DNA of 64,000 nucleotides from Paraburkholderia phenoliruptrix (GTDB lineage Bacteria > Pseudomonadota > Gammaproteobacteria > Burkholderiales > Burkholderiaceae): positions 248,001 through 312,000 of the forward strand of contig NZ_CADIKB010000002.1 of the NCBI RefSeq assembly GCF_902859825.1. Direction: 5' to 3'. A model generated the notes under the pieces. That model did no database searches. It was given only the letters and a program-made list of their open reading frames with translations, and was not told the origin of the DNA. Positions within the stretch are counted from its first letter, which is position 1. Each line of letters starts with the position of its first letter. Shown here one piece after another: positions 61,084-64,000 of the stretch. A program made the position numbers and the translations under genes.

Positions 61084-61619
61084 TTACGGCGCATGCAAAA
61101 GACAGCTTCGAGCGCATTTTTCGCAAGGCCGCACAGGCGCGCTTGCCATCCAGTCCGGACGACGAGTGCGCGATCATGCCCCTCGCGCAGACCGGCGAGA
61201 GCGCGGCGCAGGGTACTCAGGTGGTCGTGCTGACCATTTCGTCGATCGTGTTCAGGCTGCTGCTCATTCTTCATTTCGACGAAAACGACAGCACGCGTGG
61301 CTATTACCTCAAAGAAGCCGATGAGCGGCCATTCCAGGAGGCGTTCCTCGAAATCTGCAACCTGTGTTGCGGGGCGATGAACCAGGAACTGCTGCGCTAT
61401 TTTCCGGACCTCGGCATGTCGACGCCTTACGTACTGAGCGCGCATTGCTTGCCGCATTTGCATGAGTTGCAGCCCGCGCTGCTGTCGTCGTATTCGGTGA
61501 CGCTGGGCGGCACTGCGCGGCTCGGCGCGACCGTTTGCGTTTGCGCGTATGCGCCAGTCGACTTTATCGCCGACACGAGCGCCGTTGAGGAAACCAGCGG
61601 CGAGCTGGAGCTGTTTTGA
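61080..61619 (+). CDS. CheX/CheC-like protein
   Basis: A 179-residue soluble protein from a GTG at 61080 (GTGA overlap with the MCP-like gene). FLEICNLCCGAMNQELLRYF contains the Glu-x2-Asn phosphatase motif of CheX/CheC, and the LGMSTPYVLSAHCLPHL and GGTARLGATVCVCAY strands resemble the family fold. It may dephosphorylate the receiver encoded next. The match is by motif only, so confidence is moderate. Confidence 0.65.
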   Translation: MITAHAKDSFERIFRKAAQARLPSSPDDECAIMPLAQTGESAAQGTQVVVLTISSIVFRLLLILHFDENDSTRGYYLKEADERPFQEAFLEICNLCCGAMNQELLRYFPDLGMSTPYVLSAHCLPHLHELQPALLSSYSVTLGGTARLGATVCVCAYAPVDFIADTSAVEETSGELELF

Positions 61620-61651
61620 TCGTCTGATGGAGTGGAGAGAGGTAAAAGGAC

Positions 61652-62017
61652 ATGTCCAAGATTCTGGTGGTGGATGACTCGAGCACGGTGCGCGACGAAG
61701 TGGCCGGCTTTCTGAAGAAGAACGGCCTCGACGTGGACACCGCGGTGGACGGCAAGGACGGTCTCGCGAAACTGAAAACGAGTCCGGGCATCAAGCTCGT
61801 GATTAGCGACGTGAATATGCCCAACATGGACGGCTTGACGATGGTCGAAAAGATCCGCAGCGAACTCGCGAACAAGACCGTCAACGTCATCATGCTCACG
61901 ACGGAAAGCAGCTCGGCGATGAAAGAGCGCGGCAAGGCGGCGGGCGTCAAAGGTTGGATCGTCAAGCCGTTCAAGGGCGACGCGGTTCTCGAGACGTTTC
62001 GCAAGCTCGCGAGCTGA
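61652..62017 (+). CDS. CheY-like single-domain response regulator
   Basis: A 121-residue receiver: ILVVDDSSTVRDEVAGFL (acidic pair), LVISDVNMPNMDGLTMVE (phospho-Asp), VIMLTTESSSAM (Thr) and GWIVKPFKGDA (Lys). It has a strong GAGAGAGG ribosome site. It is the last gene of the operon and the likely target of the CheA-like kinase. Without an output domain it must act by protein contact. Confidence 0.93.
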   Translation: MSKILVVDDSSTVRDEVAGFLKKNGLDVDTAVDGKDGLAKLKTSPGIKLVISDVNMPNMDGLTMVEKIRSELANKTVNVIMLTTESSSAMKERGKAAGVKGWIVKPFKGDAVLETFRKLAS

Positions 62018-62036
62018 AACGCGCACGACCCGGGTG

Positions 62037-62639
62037 AAAGGTGAGATTTTTCGGGAGCGGCTCGCGGCGCGATTGAAGCGCCCGGCGTGGCCGCCTGGTT
62101 GTCGCTGCACTGCGCGAAATCTGCTGGACGTCCGCCACATGCACGAGCGAAAGCAAGTGTTGCTGTCGGCCTTACCGCGAGAAAGGTGAGGAGATTCGGG
62201 AGCCCGTCGCGCGACGTGACGATCCGTGCGCGACGGGAAGCGACGTGCCTCACCGGTCACGTTCATCGTGCATGCAAATCTCCACGCGATACCTCTTACC
62301 TGGGTATGCAGATCATTCGCGCTTATTGAAAGGTGAGAGTTTTCGGGAGTTCGTGGTCAAGGTGCCGTCGGTGCCCGCCCACCATGGCTTTGCAGCCGGT
62401 ACCAGCCGGCTGAAGGTGAGCTTTTTCAGGAGCGATGAAAGCGCCGGCTGGCGCCGGACGTCGGGCACTGCGCGCCCAAGGTGAGGATTTTCGGGAGCGT
62501 CAGATAGATATGAGCGGCCCGGGCAATCGGCGGCGGCCATGCGGCAAAAGCCGCTACAAACAACGCGCGATTCGCGTGATGCTCGCCCCGAAACCACGCG
62601 AATCGCGACCGTGTGCGCTAAAAGGTGAGACTTTTCGGG
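62037..62639 (-). repeat. remote iteron-like array B (6 sites, regular about 146-bp spacing)
   Basis: AAAGGTGAGATTTTTCGGG-type sites start at 62037, 62182, 62329, 62477 and 62621, i.e. at intervals of 145, 147, 148 and 144 bp; a variant with TTTTTCAGG is at 62412. All share one orientation, opposite to the origin array. They fill a convergent non-coding gap of 633 bp between the CheY-like gene and the SDR gene. The sequences between the sites are not repeats of each other. Confidence 0.85.
62566..62607. terminator. 13-bp perfect inverted repeat, possible SDR terminator
   Basis: CGCGATTCGCGTG, a 16-base loop, CACGCGAATCGCG. Read on the minus strand it lies 44 bp after the SDR stop and is followed by CGTTGTTTGTAG, only moderately T-rich. 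It could be a terminator or a protein-binding palindrome. Confidence 0.5.
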
Positions 62640-62650
62640 AGCCGTGAAAA

Positions 62651-63409
62651 TCACACCGGCTTCGCAATCTCACGAATGTCGGCCACAGGCGTCGTACCAA
62701 ATGCATCGCTGAATGCGTAGTCGAGCAGCTGAGCGGCGGATTGCTCGGGCGTCGCAAGCTGGCCGTTGCGCTTCAGGTCTTCGAACTTCTCGCGCATCGG
62801 AAACTGCTCCACGCCAGTGCCGCGAATCTCCGCCTGCATGTTCGTGTCGATAACGCCCGGCGCGAGACTGCAAATGCGCAGCGCGCGAGTGGCATCGAGT
62901 GCGACGGCGCGCGCGTGATGATCGAGCGCAGCCTTCGTCGCGCAGTAGATGCTCCAGCCGGCGTACGCATTGCGCGCCGCGCCGCTCGAAACATGCATGA
63001 TGCGCCGGTCGCTCACGTCCGGGCTGGCTGCGGCGAGCGCGCTTGTGAGCATCAGCGGCGTGGCGACGTTCAGGCTCACCGCGGTCGCAATGGCCGTGGC
63101 ATCCTGGGCTTCGATAGGGCCGATCGGCTGCACCATGCCGGCGTTGTTGATCAACAGAACAGTGCGCGCGCCGCTCACGAATACACGCAGCACGTCCGTC
63201 GCGACCCATTGCGCAACGCGCGCGGTGTCCGCGAGTTCGAGTTCGATTTCTTCGAGGAGCGCAGGAAAGCGCTGTTTCAGCGATGCGTGACGCGAGCGCG
63301 ACAGACCGAGCACGGCGACATCGCGCGCAAGCAGTTGCTCGGCGAGCGCCGCGCCGAGCCCACGCGTGTGGCCGGTGACGATGGCGCGAATCGGGGAGGA
63401 GGAGTTCAT
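62651..63409 (-). CDS. SDR-family oxidoreductase (sepiapterin/benzil-reductase-like)
   Basis: A 252-residue short-chain reductase: IVTGHTRGLGAALAEQLLAR, LLINNAGMVQPIGPIE, and HVSSGAARNAYAGWSIYCAT followed by KAALD (Ser-Tyr-Lys). Substitution of His for the third residue of TGxxxGxG (TGHTRGLG) and the VQPIGPIE segment are typical of the YueD/sepiapterin-reductase group, which usually prefers NADPH. The ATG at 63409 has AGGAGGAG upstream. The substrate is unknown. Confidence 0.88.
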   Translation of the reverse strand: MNSSSPIRAIVTGHTRGLGAALAEQLLARDVAVLGLSRSRHASLKQRFPALLEEIELELADTARVAQWVATDVLRVFVSGARTVLLINNAGMVQPIGPIEAQDATAIATAVSLNVATPLMLTSALAAASPDVSDRRIMHVSSGAARNAYAGWSIYCATKAALDHHARAVALDATRALRICSLAPGVIDTNMQAEIRGTGVEQFPMREKFEDLKRNGQLATPEQSAAQLLDYAFSDAFGTTPVADIREIAKPV

Positions 63410-63493
63410 GTCGTTCCTTGAGCGTTGGCTGAGGCAGGCCGTTATCTTCTCACGCATGTCCGGGACGCGCAGCGGCGCGGTTCACATGCGCTT

Positions 63494-64000
63494 TCAGCTC
63501 GCGCGAAACCGCTCGCGGTACTGCATCGGCGTCACGCCAATTCGCTTGACGAAGACAATCCGCATGCGATCCGCGGTGCCGAAACCGCAATCGTAGGCAA
63601 TGGCTTTCAGCGCTGCGCTGCTGCTTTCGAGCAGCTTGCGCGCCGCGTCCACGCGCGCGCGCTCGACAAATTCGTGCGGCGTCACGCCGGTTTCCTGCAC
63701 GAACACGCGCGCGAAATGACGCGCGCTCATGCCGGCGACGTCGGCAAGCTGCTTCACCGTAAAGCTCTCGTGGATGCGCTCCATGACATGCGCTTGCACT
63801 TTCGCGACCGGTGACGTTTCGTCGGCGGGCGCGGTGAGATACGGACTGAACTGCGACTGGCCGCCCTGGCGCTGCGCAAATACGACGAGCCGCTTCGCCA
63901 CCGCCAGCGCAATGTGCGCACCATGATCTTCCGCGACGAGCGCTAGCGACAGGTCGATGCCCGCAGTTACGCCCGCCGAAGTCACCAGTTGCCCGTCGCG
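63494..64000 (-). CDS. GlxA-type AraC transcriptional regulator, N-terminus outside window
   Basis: The reading frame is open to the window edge (RDGQLVTSAGVTAGIDLSLA is the end of a DJ-1/PfpI-like domain). The C-terminal AraC domain has two HTHs: SFTVKQLADVAGMSARHFAR and ALKAIAYDCGFGTADRMRIV. This two-domain plan is that of GlxA/FtrA regulators. About 169 C-terminal residues are visible. It probably controls a neighbouring gene beyond the edge or the SDR. Confidence 0.9.
   Translation of the reverse strand, partial: RDGQLVTSAGVTAGIDLSLALVAEDHGAHIALAVAKRLVVFAQRQGGQSQFSPYLTAPADETSPVAKVQAHVMERIHESFTVKQLADVAGMSARHFARVFVQETGVTPHEFVERARVDAARKLLESSSAALKAIAYDCGFGTADRMRIVFVKRIGVTPMQYRERFRAS

Overview
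The window is high-GC betaproteobacterial DNA, most like Burkholderia/Paraburkholderia. It appears to carry the replication-origin region of the secondary chromosome (chromosome 2 or a chromid). The main evidence lies at 41.5-48.5 kb: four copies of a 16-bp palindrome GTTTATGCGCATAAAC, which I recall as the Burkholderia chromosome-2 parS; a parA-parB pair; a plasmid-type Rep initiator gene; about 19 iterons next to an AT-rich stretch; and a KfrA-like gene. All assignments were made by reading the sequence, without database searches.

Layout. 1-7 kb: a minus-strand operon for a Rieske-type oxygenase (ferredoxin, small recombinase-like HTH protein, oxygenase, SDR, cupin, alpha/beta hydrolase, truncated IclR), a divergent porin and a second IclR. 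7-16 kb: housekeeping and accessory genes (Tat-exported phosphoesterase, secreted nuclease, Crp-type regulator, Mpo1-like membrane protein, RarD-like permease, EgtD-like methyltransferase, acylphosphatase). 16-31.5 kb: a hopanoid locus (hpnA, hpnB, ispH, hpnH, hpnM, hpnN, an mlaA-like lipoprotein, then hpnG, shc, hpnE, hpnD on the minus strand). It makes squalene, cyclises it to hopene, adds the adenosyl side chain and moves the lipid. No hpnC is present. 31.7-36.6 kb: a diguanylate cyclase/CheC-like/response-regulator operon and a divergent hybrid histidine kinase. 36.8-41.3 kb: stress-type protein, FMN reductase, a DnaA-box cluster, a secreted micropeptide, an ECF sigma/anti-sigma pair, a DUF1272 protein and an ArsC-family protein.

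41.3-50.1 kb is the maintenance core. The parS sites flank two perfect hexanucleotide microsatellites. parA and parB face away from repA. The repA upstream region holds an inverted repeat of the iteron core. The iterons comprise an irregular set and a 22-23-bp phased set next to an AT-rich region. kfrA follows, then a convergent tyrosine-recombinase-like gene whose active site is degenerate and which lies downstream of a hypothetical gene with a good LexA box.

50-64 kb: a cupin regulator, threonine degradation (kbl-tdh), YceI, a TetR/NTF2-like pair, an outer-membrane protein, a CHASE3-GGDEF cyclase, and an unusual four-gene chemosensory-like operon (membrane CheA-like kinase, reduced MCP, CheX-like protein, CheY-like receiver). 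An SDR gene and a truncated GlxA-type regulator close the window.

The most striking observation is that iteron-like sites are not confined to the origin. One lies after kfrA, eight lie in the 600-bp gap before the CheA-like gene (57.3-57.7 kb), and six lie in the 630-bp gap after the CheY-like gene (62.0-62.6 kb), where five are spaced at 144-148 bp. The chemosensory operon is thus bracketed by two arrays of probable initiator-binding sites 11-17 kb from the origin.
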